From positions 1-39,112 of IMG/VR virus record IMGVR_UViG_3300040808_002028: a stretch of 39,112 bases of DNA; one strand, written 5' to 3'. The translations under genes and the position numbers were made by a program. The notes beneath the pieces are model-generated. The model was not told where the DNA came from, searched no databases, and saw only the letters and a list, made by a program, of their open reading frames with translations. How positions within the stretch are numbered: the stretch's first letter is position 1; each line of letters begins with the position of its first letter. Of this stretch, positions 25,582 to 32,127 are shown piece after piece. Source of the DNA: a virus.

Positions 25582-27682
25582 ATTTCTCCCCTTGTTCTTG
25601 TTCTATATCTGTTCCAGGTATATTGCCTGTTACTGGTTCTCCTCTATTTGCTTGTCCCTGTACCACAACTTCTTGCTGTTCTTTAGATAACGGAGTAAAT
25701 CCATTAGGAAAGATAGGGAATAATGGTAATTGAGCTAATTTAGCTTGAAATAATGGATTAGCTTTAGCTTTTTCTACCATTAAAAATTCATGTATAGCAA
25801 TATGATCTAATAGTTCTTGTCTATATTCAGGTGGACATTCTTCTTTAAATGTTCTATCCTGAATAGCTTTTGTATGTACTTGCCAATGAGCTATGTGATC
25901 TTCAAACTCTTCAGGATCTCCTACAGGTTTACCTGCCATAAGGTCTTCGTTTTCAGATTCTGCTGCTCTAATAGCTACTGTAATTAAACTATTCATTTTA
26001 TCTGTATTACCTAAATCTAAAAGATCAATCCATCTCTCATTAGATAATAGATCAGGTTTCATTTGCATAATTTCAACAATTCGTTGTATTCGTCCAGCTT
26101 TACTTTCTGGAAGAGCCGATCCTTGTGCTAATCTAATATCATAAGGCTTATGTAAAGTAGCTGCATCAAAGTGTTTAATAGCATACTTATTATTTTTACC
26201 TACTATACGTAACATACGTCCGTCATCAGGTTGATAATAATCCCCTGCTAATGACAATGTTTTTTGAGCTAATTCCATAACCATGCTACTATGCTTAATT
26301 ACCATAGTATGATTTCTTTCTTGCTCTTGTTCATTTAAAAATTGTAAAGCAACGGCTGCTGTAATACCGGAAGGCGGTTGTCCTCTAGAAACACCTTGAA
26401 TACCATATATTTGACCTAGCTCATCTCTTAATTGATTTCTGAAGGAGTACGCCTCAGGAGGATTAGGAGTGGTTTGCACCATTTGAGGAGCTACTGGTCC
26501 TTGATATTGAACAATTGTATTATCGTTGCCTAAGGCTTCAATCTTACAGGCACCTCTAGGCATTACCCATTTAGCATGTCCCATCATATAAATATTTTTG
26601 GCTAACAATGTAGATAGGTTATCATGCATATTTTGAATAGGAGCTACCATTTCATAGGTAGATACTCCATTTAACATTTCTGGAACATCTTGGTCTGTAA
26701 TTCTAACAAAAGGAAGACCTTCACCACTATAAGGTAATGTTTTATATTCTAAAAGAACATCTTTTGTAAATTTTACATAATATCCATCTGGACAATGCTT
26801 AGTTCTTTTATGCCAAAATTCATATACTACAGTTTCTTCTTCTAATAAATGATCAGTTAATGTAGCCGTATCAAAAGCTTTAACATTTGTAGATATTTTA
26901 ATTTTTTCAGCTTGTTTAGGATATTCTTTTTTTAATGTCTCAGTAGCTTCTACAGAAGTTCTAAAACAATATTCTACATCTTCAATCTTTTTTTGTCTTT
27001 GTAGATATACTCTCCAAGGAACTTCTATTTTATATTCAATATCGCCTGTTTTAACTGGACGCTTAGGATTTAGAATGATTGGCTTACCTTTTTCATCTAA
27101 AACTTCATTTCCTTCGTCGTCTAATAAAGGTAATTTAATACCCATGTCTCTTGCTTTTACCCAAGTAGGATGTAAATCGCCTTTATCTTTATTCCATTCT
27201 ACAAAACAATAAGATTCACCAAAAATAAATGCATTTCTTAACATTTTTTGACGAATGGAGTCTACATTGTTTACATACCATAAATGATCTATAAGATATT
27301 TTACTACTTTAGCAGCATTTCTATCTTCAAATTCATCATTTGTAGGTAATACATCAACAGAGGCTTTTAAACGAGTTAATTGGGATATACGTGTTTCGGT
27401 CATGTCGTGAAGGTGATTAACAATGAATTTATTAATCCTACCTAAGGTCTGTCGTTCTGATCTTCTAATATTTGTACGCTTTATATCAGAAGAAATGCCT
27501 CTATATGTCTCTAAATGCTTACGCATTAATGTATTTCTACTAACAGCTTGTTTTTCTAGGGTCTCTATGACTTTAGTACACCACTCATGTACTTCTTTTA
27601 CGCCTTTTTCCTTAACTACATGAAAAGGTTTTACATTAATTTTATCAGGGCTATCTTCCCCTAAATCATCAAAAAAGTTCAT
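25574..27682 (-). CDS. Portal protein (P22-like size)
   Basis: 702 residues, near the 725 of P22 gp1. Contains a helical N-terminus (HEWCTKVIETLEKQAVSRN), FIFGESYCFVEWNKDKGDLH with the typical portal core strand, an insertion with LLDDEGNEVLDEKGKPII, YEFWHKRTKHCPDGYYV, LPFVRITDQDVPEMLNGVST and GIQGVSRGQPPSGITAAVAL, a well-conserved portal block. The dodecameric ring serves as the packaging channel and docking site for terminase and adaptor. Its position between terminase and scaffold confirms the call. Confidence 0.85.
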   Translation of the reverse strand: MNFFDDLGEDSPDKINVKPFHVVKEKGVKEVHEWCTKVIETLEKQAVSRNTLMRKHLETYRGISSDIKRTNIRRSERQTLGRINKFIVNHLHDMTETRISQLTRLKASVDVLPTNDEFEDRNAAKVVKYLIDHLWYVNNVDSIRQKMLRNAFIFGESYCFVEWNKDKGDLHPTWVKARDMGIKLPLLDDEGNEVLDEKGKPIILNPKRPVKTGDIEYKIEVPWRVYLQRQKKIEDVEYCFRTSVEATETLKKEYPKQAEKIKISTNVKAFDTATLTDHLLEEETVVYEFWHKRTKHCPDGYYVKFTKDVLLEYKTLPYSGEGLPFVRITDQDVPEMLNGVSTYEMVAPIQNMHDNLSTLLAKNIYMMGHAKWVMPRGACKIEALGNDNTIVQYQGPVAPQMVQTTPNPPEAYSFRNQLRDELGQIYGIQGVSRGQPPSGITAAVALQFLNEQEQERNHTMVIKHSSMVMELAQKTLSLAGDYYQPDDGRMLRIVGKNNKYAIKHFDAATLHKPYDIRLAQGSALPESKAGRIQRIVEIMQMKPDLLSNERWIDLLDLGNTDKMNSLITVAIRAAESENEDLMAGKPVGDPEEFEDHIAHWQVHTKAIQDRTFKEECPPEYRQELLDHIAIHEFLMVEKAKANPLFQAKLAQLPLFPIFPNGFTPLSKEQQEVVVQGQANRGEPVTGNIPGTDIEQEQGEKYE

Positions 27683-27683
27683 A

Positions 27684-27920
27684 TTAGATTATCCCATATT
27701 CTTCGTTTTCTTCTTTTCGGTCTTCATTAATTTCGTCAAACACCTTAGGATCGCTAAAAGAAGAATCTAAAGCGTCTGTAGTAGGCATAAATTGCACCGT
27801 ATGCGTTTGTTTTTCTAATGACTTGACCAAAATCAAGGCGTACAGCGTCAATGGTAACAGAACCGCCGTCAAAATGCAAGATACAATTGATAAAATTAGT
27901 GAAATTTCAACAAAATTCAT
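27684..27920 (-). CDS. Small N-terminal-TM protein, 78 aa
   Basis: One strong membrane segment about residues 5-33 (ISLILSIVSCILTAVLLPLT) then an acidic soluble tail (DEINEDRKEENEEYGII). It lies between terL and portal. It could be a membrane-tethered assembly or exclusion protein; no family recognised. Confidence 0.65.
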   Translation of the reverse strand: MNFVEISLILSIVSCILTAVLLPLTLYALILVKSLEKQTHTVQFMPTTDALDSSFSDPKVFDEINEDRKEENEEYGII

Positions 27921-27923
27921 TAC

Positions 27924-29405
27924 TTAGTCCTCCCAGGGTATAAGATTAGCAGTCCAATCTACCTCTCTTTCTAAAGAAGCTATATCGTCTTTTATGGTAT
28001 AACCTCTTCTATCGCTTTTATTTTTTAATTTTTCAAATATTTCATTCATATTATAGTTTGCTGTAGCATTTAAATAACGCCAAGCATCTATTAAGTGGTC
28101 ATTTTTTTTAGGAATATCTCCCTTATCTGTTCTTACATATTGTTGTATTTCCCACTTTAGTTTAACCAATCTATCTGAAATGTCAACTACTTCGTATATC
28201 ATTTGATCTTTGATTAGGGAAAGTCCATTCTCTTTTTTATGTAAAGACTTAGATGTAGGCATAAAATATGTACCAAATTGACCCATAATTTCATTAGCAA
28301 ACCAGGCAGCAGCTTCATCATATACTTTTATCCAATCATCGTCTATATCTCCATGAGGAAACAGCTCTTTCATTTTAGCTTCTATTCTTGGATATATCCT
28401 ACGGACTGTAGTATTTTCCTGATTGGTTTCATAAATTTCATCGAGCAAATAAAGACGCTTAGTGTATGGATTGATTGCAGCAAATAAAACTGCAAAGCAA
28501 GTAGTAGAACCTGGATCAGTGATGCAATACCAATCAAGCTTCTTAACATCGCGGCGAATATCATTTAGTATATCTCCGTGTCGTCTAATAAGTTTCCTAT
28601 CAAACATGGGAAAAATAGCGTTTCTTCCTCCGACAGCGATCTCTCCAAAATATTCTCGTTTGATGACATCATCTTCACCACGAGCCCGTAGTTTTTCGAT
28701 CTCACGGTCAATTTCGTCTTTTGGCGTGTGAGGGTTATCGTAAGATGAGGCGATAATGTGTGCGCAATCGGTTCTTTTAAGACATTCATCTGCAAACTCC
28801 ATGTATTGATCCGAATTTCGGTCGCCTGGCTTAGGCGGTGTACCAATTATAACAAGTGGTGCTTTTCGAACAATTCGGTTTGGGTTCATTTCCGTATGGA
28901 ATTGTGGGTGAAAAACCTTGAATTCGTCATAAACGACAAAATCCGGCGTTAAACCGTTAGCCGCCGCCCAGTTTTCCGACCCAACAATTTTTATTGTACT
29001 ATTATTTTTTAAGGTTACACGAGAATCTACGTTTGATACATGTTTAATGTACTTTTTCATAGGTTCTTTTCCACCTGGAACTATACGACCAGTCTCATCT
29101 CTTTGTCTACCAAATTGAGTAATACGACCGTTATGCCAGACAATTTCTCTACCGTGGGAAAGTTCCGGTGTAATATAGTAGCATGTAGAACCAGGGTTTA
29201 GTAAAGCGTGGCGCCATAACATATATACAGCAAAATCCGTTTTACCCCATTTACGTCCACATTGAATAAAAACAGTAGAGACATCTCCTTTAACTAGAGG
29301 CATCCCTACTTTTACTTGTCCTTCATGTGGCTGCCAATGAGAATGTAAATCCTCCATAATCTGAAGGTATAGAGCATCTCCTGGTTTTAGATCTACTAAA
29401 CTCAC
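27924..29405 (-). CDS. terL: Terminase large subunit
   Basis: 493 residues; ATPase plus nuclease that pumps DNA into the procapsid and cuts it. Walker A G50-RKWGKT56, Walker B VVYD160-E161, coupling motif IIGTP (186-190). RNase-H-type nuclease acidic residues D297 (ITDPGS), D363 (KVYDEAA) and D440 (HLIDAWRY). The start overlaps the stop of the ClpP-like gene by 4 nt. Base composition is uneven inside the gene: positions 28681-28740 are 50% GC by direct count, 28021-28080 only 20%. Confidence 0.92.
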   Translation of the reverse strand: MSLVDLKPGDALYLQIMEDLHSHWQPHEGQVKVGMPLVKGDVSTVFIQCGRKWGKTDFAVYMLWRHALLNPGSTCYYITPELSHGREIVWHNGRITQFGRQRDETGRIVPGGKEPMKKYIKHVSNVDSRVTLKNNSTIKIVGSENWAAANGLTPDFVVYDEFKVFHPQFHTEMNPNRIVRKAPLVIIGTPPKPGDRNSDQYMEFADECLKRTDCAHIIASSYDNPHTPKDEIDREIEKLRARGEDDVIKREYFGEIAVGGRNAIFPMFDRKLIRRHGDILNDIRRDVKKLDWYCITDPGSTTCFAVLFAAINPYTKRLYLLDEIYETNQENTTVRRIYPRIEAKMKELFPHGDIDDDWIKVYDEAAAWFANEIMGQFGTYFMPTSKSLHKKENGLSLIKDQMIYEVVDISDRLVKLKWEIQQYVRTDKGDIPKKNDHLIDAWRYLNATANYNMNEIFEKLKNKSDRRGYTIKDDIASLEREVDWTANLIPWED

Positions 29406-30100
29406 TTTACTTTACTTACTTTACCAGATTTAATTAATGGACATGCTGATTTTTCAATTTTATATGTACCAAAAAAGAATCGTTTTTGTTTAGTTACTGT
29501 AGTTTCTACCATTTTTTTAGAACACTTAATATTAGTCTCTATATCAGCAACATTATCATGAACACATTGAGCACCATAACACCAATATTCATCCTTAGCT
29601 AATTTCTTGTATTCTTCTAATGAGATATCTTGTCTAGCCGCATTTTTAGCTTCCATGTTGGTAACTACTTGTTTCCAAAATGCTATTCTACTCTCCATCT
29701 CTCCATCATTAAATTGACCAGATACAGAGCCTCTAGCTCTATGAATCATAATAACACCATTTTCTGTTACATATCTATCACCTGTACATTGTTGCAGAAT
29801 GCCATGCGCCATCGATGCAGCATACATGGCAATACAGCTCACTCTCTGGGGGATAGACTTAATTAATTGAATAAAATTGAGACCTGCCATAACAGAGCCT
29901 CCAGGCGAGTCCAGAACCAAAAATAGTTCTTCGGACAAAGGTGCTTGATTAGATAGTTTTAGAAGAGCCTGAGCAGCCGTATCAACGCTTTTTTGTGTTA
30001 CTTGCGAATCTAGCACTACACTATTTTTTAGAGTCAGCAGAATCGGTTTGCTGAAGGCTAGCATCGGTGTCAGTAGAATCAGTATCAGTAGTTTTTTCAT
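29402..30100 (-). CDS. Exported ClpP/SppA-fold serine protease
   Basis: 232 residues. The N-terminus MKKLLILILLTPMLAFSKP is a classic Sec signal (cleavage probably after A15-F-S17). The ClpP-type core follows: LDSPGGSVMAG (64-73, oxyanion region), AAS96 MAHG (nucleophile), MIH120 and D170 in AKDEYW; triad spacing 96/120/170 closely matches E. coli ClpP 97/122/171. The mature part has six Cys (89, 105, 174, 179, 193, 220), consistent with disulfides in the periplasm, and a 45-residue extension beyond ClpP. Head-maturation proteases of this fold are cytoplasmic and sit by the portal; this one is between terS and terL and appears exported. Start 30100 has GGGAG upstream and overlaps terS by 80 nt. 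Target unknown. Confidence 0.75.
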   Translation of the reverse strand: MKKLLILILLTPMLAFSKPILLTLKNSVVLDSQVTQKSVDTAAQALLKLSNQAPLSEELFLVLDSPGGSVMAGLNFIQLIKSIPQRVSCIAMYAASMAHGILQQCTGDRYVTENGVIMIHRARGSVSGQFNDGEMESRIAFWKQVVTNMEAKNAARQDISLEEYKKLAKDEYWCYGAQCVHDNVADIETNIKCSKKMVETTVTKQKRFFFGTYKIEKSACPLIKSGKVSKVK

Positions 30101-30563
30101 CGTCTATCTCCCTAAACGACGCGTCCTCGATGAAGAACGGGTCCTTTTTTAGTTTTTCCCGTAGCTCTATTACCGTAACGGGTTTATGTTCACTAATTAT
30201 ATCGGTTGGTTCTCCATCATCTAAACGAATAATTCTATCTATCTCCGTTATGATGTTGGTTAACATTCGAGCCTCTTGAATGGAAGGCGGCTTAGGTCTA
30301 TTTTTAAGATCTTTGACCGCCCGATCTACACAATCCAGGGAATTTGATGTTAGAGAAACGAGTACGGCTTTCTTATTGTCAGCTAGATCGCGCAATATAT
30401 CTTTCCGTATTAAATTACGTTCCTCTTCCCACTTGTGTTCCTGCTTATGGTATTTTAGGGTAGAATAGTTAATGCCTAGCTTATCAGCAATTTGACGTAG
30501 GGACTTAAATTCCATATACATGGATTTCGCCGCTTCTATGTCGTATTTGCTTTTATCGCTCAC
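30021..30563 (-). CDS. terS: Terminase small subunit
   Basis: 180 residues. N-terminal helix-turn-helix (YMEFKSLRQIADKLGINYST), a helical middle suitable for oligomerisation (ARMLTNIITEIDRIIRLDD) and a low-complexity Asp/Thr/Ser tail (about 152-180). It recognises packaging DNA and loads TerL. The last 80 nt, coding for the disordered tail, also encode the signal peptide of the ClpP-like protein in another frame. Confidence 0.8.
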   Translation of the reverse strand: MSDKSKYDIEAAKSMYMEFKSLRQIADKLGINYSTLKYHKQEHKWEEERNLIRKDILRDLADNKKAVLVSLTSNSLDCVDRAVKDLKNRPKPPSIQEARMLTNIITEIDRIIRLDDGEPTDIISEHKPVTVIELREKLKKDPFFIEDASFREIDDEKTTDTDSTDTDASLQQTDSADSKK

Positions 30564-30893
30564 TTAGGCTCCAAATAGGTATTTAGCTAGATCCTTATTA
30601 TCTGCTAATATGTTCATAAGTACTGGTGAGAGTAATCTTATAAGGTTCTCCTCTTTATCATGCGATTTGGATTCTGGCTCATAATTAAATATGGCATCAG
30701 ATTTGTCCTCTAGCGCAACATGAAGAATTTCGTGTAATAAAGTCTCTTTTTCTATTTGCTTAGAATCACACTGGTATATTGTTATGGTTTTAGTAGACGA
30801 GTCTGTTTTACCATATACTTCCTCAGCTCTTTCTTTCGACCAGTAGATAGTCCACTCATAATAGCCGGATAAAAAAGATGTAGGTTTCTTCAT
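30564..30893 (-). CDS. HExxH-type metallopeptidase-like protein, first gene of leftward block
   Basis: 109 residues. TLLH54-E55-IL-H58 VALE is a zinc-peptidase motif, and a downstream Glu pair (E81/E82 in the helix DKEENLIRLLSP) could give the third ligand, as in ImmA/IrrE or SprT-like phage proteins. Length and the upstream YGKTDSSTKTITIYQC strand match small phage members often found beside terS. Substrate unknown. No ribosome site precedes the ATG; a consensus promoter puts the transcript start at or next to the ATG, so the mRNA is predicted leaderless. Confidence 0.7.
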   Translation of the reverse strand: MKKPTSFLSGYYEWTIYWSKERAEEVYGKTDSSTKTITIYQCDSKQIEKETLLHEILHVALEDKSDAIFNYEPESKSHDKEENLIRLLSPVLMNILADNKDLAKYLFGA

Positions 30894-30899
30894 TTTAAC

Positions 30900-30928
30900 A
30901 TAATACCTTAGGTACCTGACTTTGTCAA
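30900..30928 (-). promoter_or_regulatory. Consensus sigma70 promoter, leftward block
   Basis: On the minus strand: TTGACA (30923-30928), a 17-bp spacer, TATTAT (30900-30905). The -10 ends 6 nt before the ATG at 30893, so +1 is predicted at the A of ATG. The spacer contains AGGTACCT, a perfect 8-bp palindrome positioned to act as an operator. Confidence 0.85.
30909..30919. promoter_or_regulatory. Candidate operator, site 1 (TAGGTACCTGA)
   Basis: The 11-mer lies inside the spacer of the leftward promoter and recurs at 31058-31068 as TAGGTGCCTGA (10 of 11 identical, same strand). A protein bound here would block the promoter. No repressor gene recognised. Confidence 0.45.
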
Positions 30929-30935
30929 TAACTAG

Positions 30936-31024
30936 ACGGGGGGACTTTTTAGTAAGTTCGCTTCGCTCCTCACTAAAAAAATCTACGTTTTTGGCTTTGT
31001 GGGAGAAACACGTTTACCCCCCGT
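30936..31024. repeat. Long-range G6/C6 inverted repeat enclosing a hairpin
   Basis: ACGGGGGG (30936-30943) and CCCCCCGT (31017-31024) are perfect complements 73 bp apart. Between them TTTTTAGT (30946-30953) and ACTAAAAA (30972-30979) form a second, nested stem flanked by T and A runs, which could act as a bidirectional terminator. The whole could fold as a two-tier cruciform or RNA stem. Confidence 0.55.
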
Positions 31025-31057
31025 ATGCATATTACCAGGTAAAAATGGTCCCTAAGC

Positions 31058-31068
31058 TAGGTGCCTGA
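31058..31068. promoter_or_regulatory. Candidate operator, site 2 (TAGGTGCCTGA)
   Basis: Near-copy of site 1, 149 bp away on the same strand. The spacing would allow looping between two bound proteins; purely a sequence observation. Confidence 0.4.
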
Positions 31069-31173
31069 AATCACTAAATATGCGTAATTATTGGGAAAAA
31101 TAGGAGTGAGGGTATATGTTTTACTTCTTATTTATAATATTTTTCCTACCCCCGGCTTTTTTAAGGGGGCTGT

Positions 31174-31226
31174 TGCAAGAACGATGCCAACCTAGCTGAG
31201 GCAGAAGACCTGGCATGAAACTTGCA
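31174..31226. promoter_or_regulatory. Dyad with sigma54-like -24/-12 arms, or structured RNA
   Basis: TGCAAG-AACG-ATGCCA (31174-31189) faces TGGCAT-GAAA-CTTGCA (31211-31226): two perfect 6-bp stems separated by a 4x4 mismatch, loop 21 nt. The right arm preceded by C31210 reads CTGGCATGAAACTTGCA, agreeing with the sigma54 consensus YTGGCACGRNNNTTGCW at all but one defined position; the complement of the left arm reads TTGGCATCGTTCTTGCA. It may be a divergent promoter pair, a protein-binding dyad or an RNA fold. Confidence 0.45.
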
Positions 31227-31232
31227 GTGACT

Positions 31233-31299
31233 TTATTCCCCCGAGAGACAAGTTGTGTGGGAGAGTGGTACACCTCAATAAAACTTATTTACCCCCGAG
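31233..31299 (+). repeat. Two TTATT-N-CCCCCGAG direct repeats
   Basis: TTATTCCCCCGAG (31233-31245) and TTATTTACCCCCGAG (31285-31299) are about 54 bp apart; both are followed by similar GAC/AAC-A-CTT or GTT bases. Related C-runs after T/A occur at 31017 and 31149. They may be binding sites of one protein near an origin or promoter. Confidence 0.45.
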
Positions 31300-31392
31300 G
31301 ACTAACTTAAAAAAAAAAAATTAAAAATTCATGTAAAGGGTGATATAACCCCTAACTCAGTGTAATTATTTGTTATTCACATTTTTATTTTT

Positions 31393-31409
31393 TGGCATGA
31401 AATTAGCGT
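31393..31409 (+). promoter_or_regulatory. Second TGGCATGAAA element
   Basis: TGGCATGAAATTAGCG repeats the first ten bases of the dyad right arm (31211-31220) exactly, 182 bp downstream in the same direction. The -12-like part is degraded (TTAGCG for TTGCA). Its position 55-70 bp before the first rightward gene suggests a regulatory site. Confidence 0.4.
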
Positions 31410-31431
31410 TGTATTTTTTTGTTGACGATTA

Positions 31432-31440
31432 TGCAATAAT
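31432..31440 (+). promoter_or_regulatory. Extended -10 promoter candidate, rightward block
   Basis: TGCAATAAT (TG-N plus AATAAT) lies 24 nt before the ATG at 31464, with the ribosome site AGGAG between them. The -35 at normal spacing is only T-rich. Plausible early promoter, but weaker than the leftward one. Confidence 0.4.
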
Positions 31441-31463
31441 TTTTAAAACAACTAGGAGACACT

Positions 31464-31859
31464 ATGAAATTTAGTACAGAAATAGCGATTATATCCGCAG
31501 AGCTTGACTCACAACCTAAGGCACGAAATAAACAACGTACAGAAGCTCTGTTTGCCCATTTAAATGAGCGTGGTTTTAATCCAGTGCCTGTCAATGGTGT
31601 TTATAAAGGTTCTGTTGAGCAATCATTTTTAGTTCGTTTACGTGATGAATCAGATTTACTTTATTTAGAGGACCTTGCTTTTACCATTTTTAAGCAAGAG
31701 TCCATTTTGGTCCAATATAGTGATGGTCATTCACGTTTACATTATAATGATGCTATAGAATACCTTGGCAGACTCACAGAATTGCCTGTAACAGACGCTA
31801 TAAAACTAGACTCCTATAGTTATGTACCTTCAATCAACAAGTATTACGGGATAAGATAA
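31464..31859 (+). CDS. First early gene, conserved phage protein (DUF3293-like pattern), 131 aa
   Basis: Opens the rightward block behind an AGGAG site. Features: STEIAIISAELDSQPKARNK with conserved charged residues, a helix, GVYKGSVEQSFLVRL, then FTIFKQESILVQYSDGHSRL, where KQESIL followed by a short strand pair recalls DUF3293-type proteins found early in many podoviruses. Function unknown; early position suggests host takeover or regulation. The next gene starts at its stop (TAATG). Confidence 0.6.
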   Translation: MKFSTEIAIISAELDSQPKARNKQRTEALFAHLNERGFNPVPVNGVYKGSVEQSFLVRLRDESDLLYLEDLAFTIFKQESILVQYSDGHSRLHYNDAIEYLGRLTELPVTDAIKLDSYSYVPSINKYYGIR

Positions 31860-32035
31860 TGGACAAAATAATAGCTTTTTTAATTATTAAATCTATTAAA
31901 TATATAATTGTAAATTTCGTAGCATTTTTAATGTTACTGTTTATTGCATACGTATTTAAAAGTGAAATATTAAAGCTTGATTTAATTAAAGAATTTACCG
32001 TTAACCCATTAGAGATTGCAAGGGAGTTAAAATGA
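31859..32035 (+). CDS. Small membrane protein, 58 aa
   Basis: Starts within TAATG of the preceding stop. A hydrophobic region from about residue 4 to 33 (IIVNFVAFLMLLFIAYVF) forms one long or two short membrane segments; the soluble C-terminus is charged. Early membrane peptides in phages often serve exclusion or host modification; none specific is recognised. Confidence 0.6.
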   Translation: MDKIIAFLIIKSIKYIIVNFVAFLMLLFIAYVFKSEILKLDLIKEFTVNPLEIARELK

Positions 32036-32127
32036 ATAGATTGTTTTTATTTTTTGTTTCATTTTGGATAGGGATTATTATCAATGTACTAATTTACGTA
32101 TTTAGTAAACTACCAGGAGGTTACTAA
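32032..32127 (+). CDS. Single-TM micropeptide, 31 aa
   Basis: ATGA overlap with the preceding gene and AGGGAG (32021-32026) upstream support translation. Almost wholly hydrophobic (LFLFFVSFWIGIIINVLIYV) with a short KLPGGY tail, whose codons also provide the ribosome site (AGGAGG) of the next gene. May work with the membrane protein just upstream. Confidence 0.5.
   Translation: MNRLFLFFVSFWIGIIINVLIYVFSKLPGGY

Larger units (their letters stand above)
30894..31463. other. Divergent non-coding hub between the two gene blocks
   Basis: 570 bp without a supportable gene. It holds, left to right: the leftward promoter with an internal AGGTACCT palindrome; a G6/C6 inverted repeat enclosing an A/T-stem hairpin; a second TAGGTGCCTGA site; a CCCCC-GGGGG hairpin (31149-31169); a large dyad with sigma54-like arms; two CCCCCGAG direct repeats; an A12 tract (31309-31320); a second TGGCATGAAA site; and an extended -10 for the rightward genes. 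It is the natural place for promoters, operators and possibly a replication origin. Confidence 0.75.

Noticed and set aside
28278-28952. Several 60-93 aa frames antisense to or out of frame with terL
   Set aside because: They lie in the GC-richer section of terL, lack ribosome sites, and terL motifs run continuously through it.
31200-31216. B12-box-like string GGCAGAAGACCTGGCAT, suggesting a cobalamin riboswitch
   Set aside because: The conserved cobalamin core that should precede it is absent, and the bases are explained by the dyad arm.
31190-31226. Hammerhead-like CTGA plus GAAA
   Set aside because: CTGAGGC does not match the CTGANGA core and no cleavage-site stem is present.
30894-31463. 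tRNA or other classic RNA gene in the hub
   Set aside because: No cloverleaf, anticodon arm or CCA-adjacent acceptor stem could be built on either strand.
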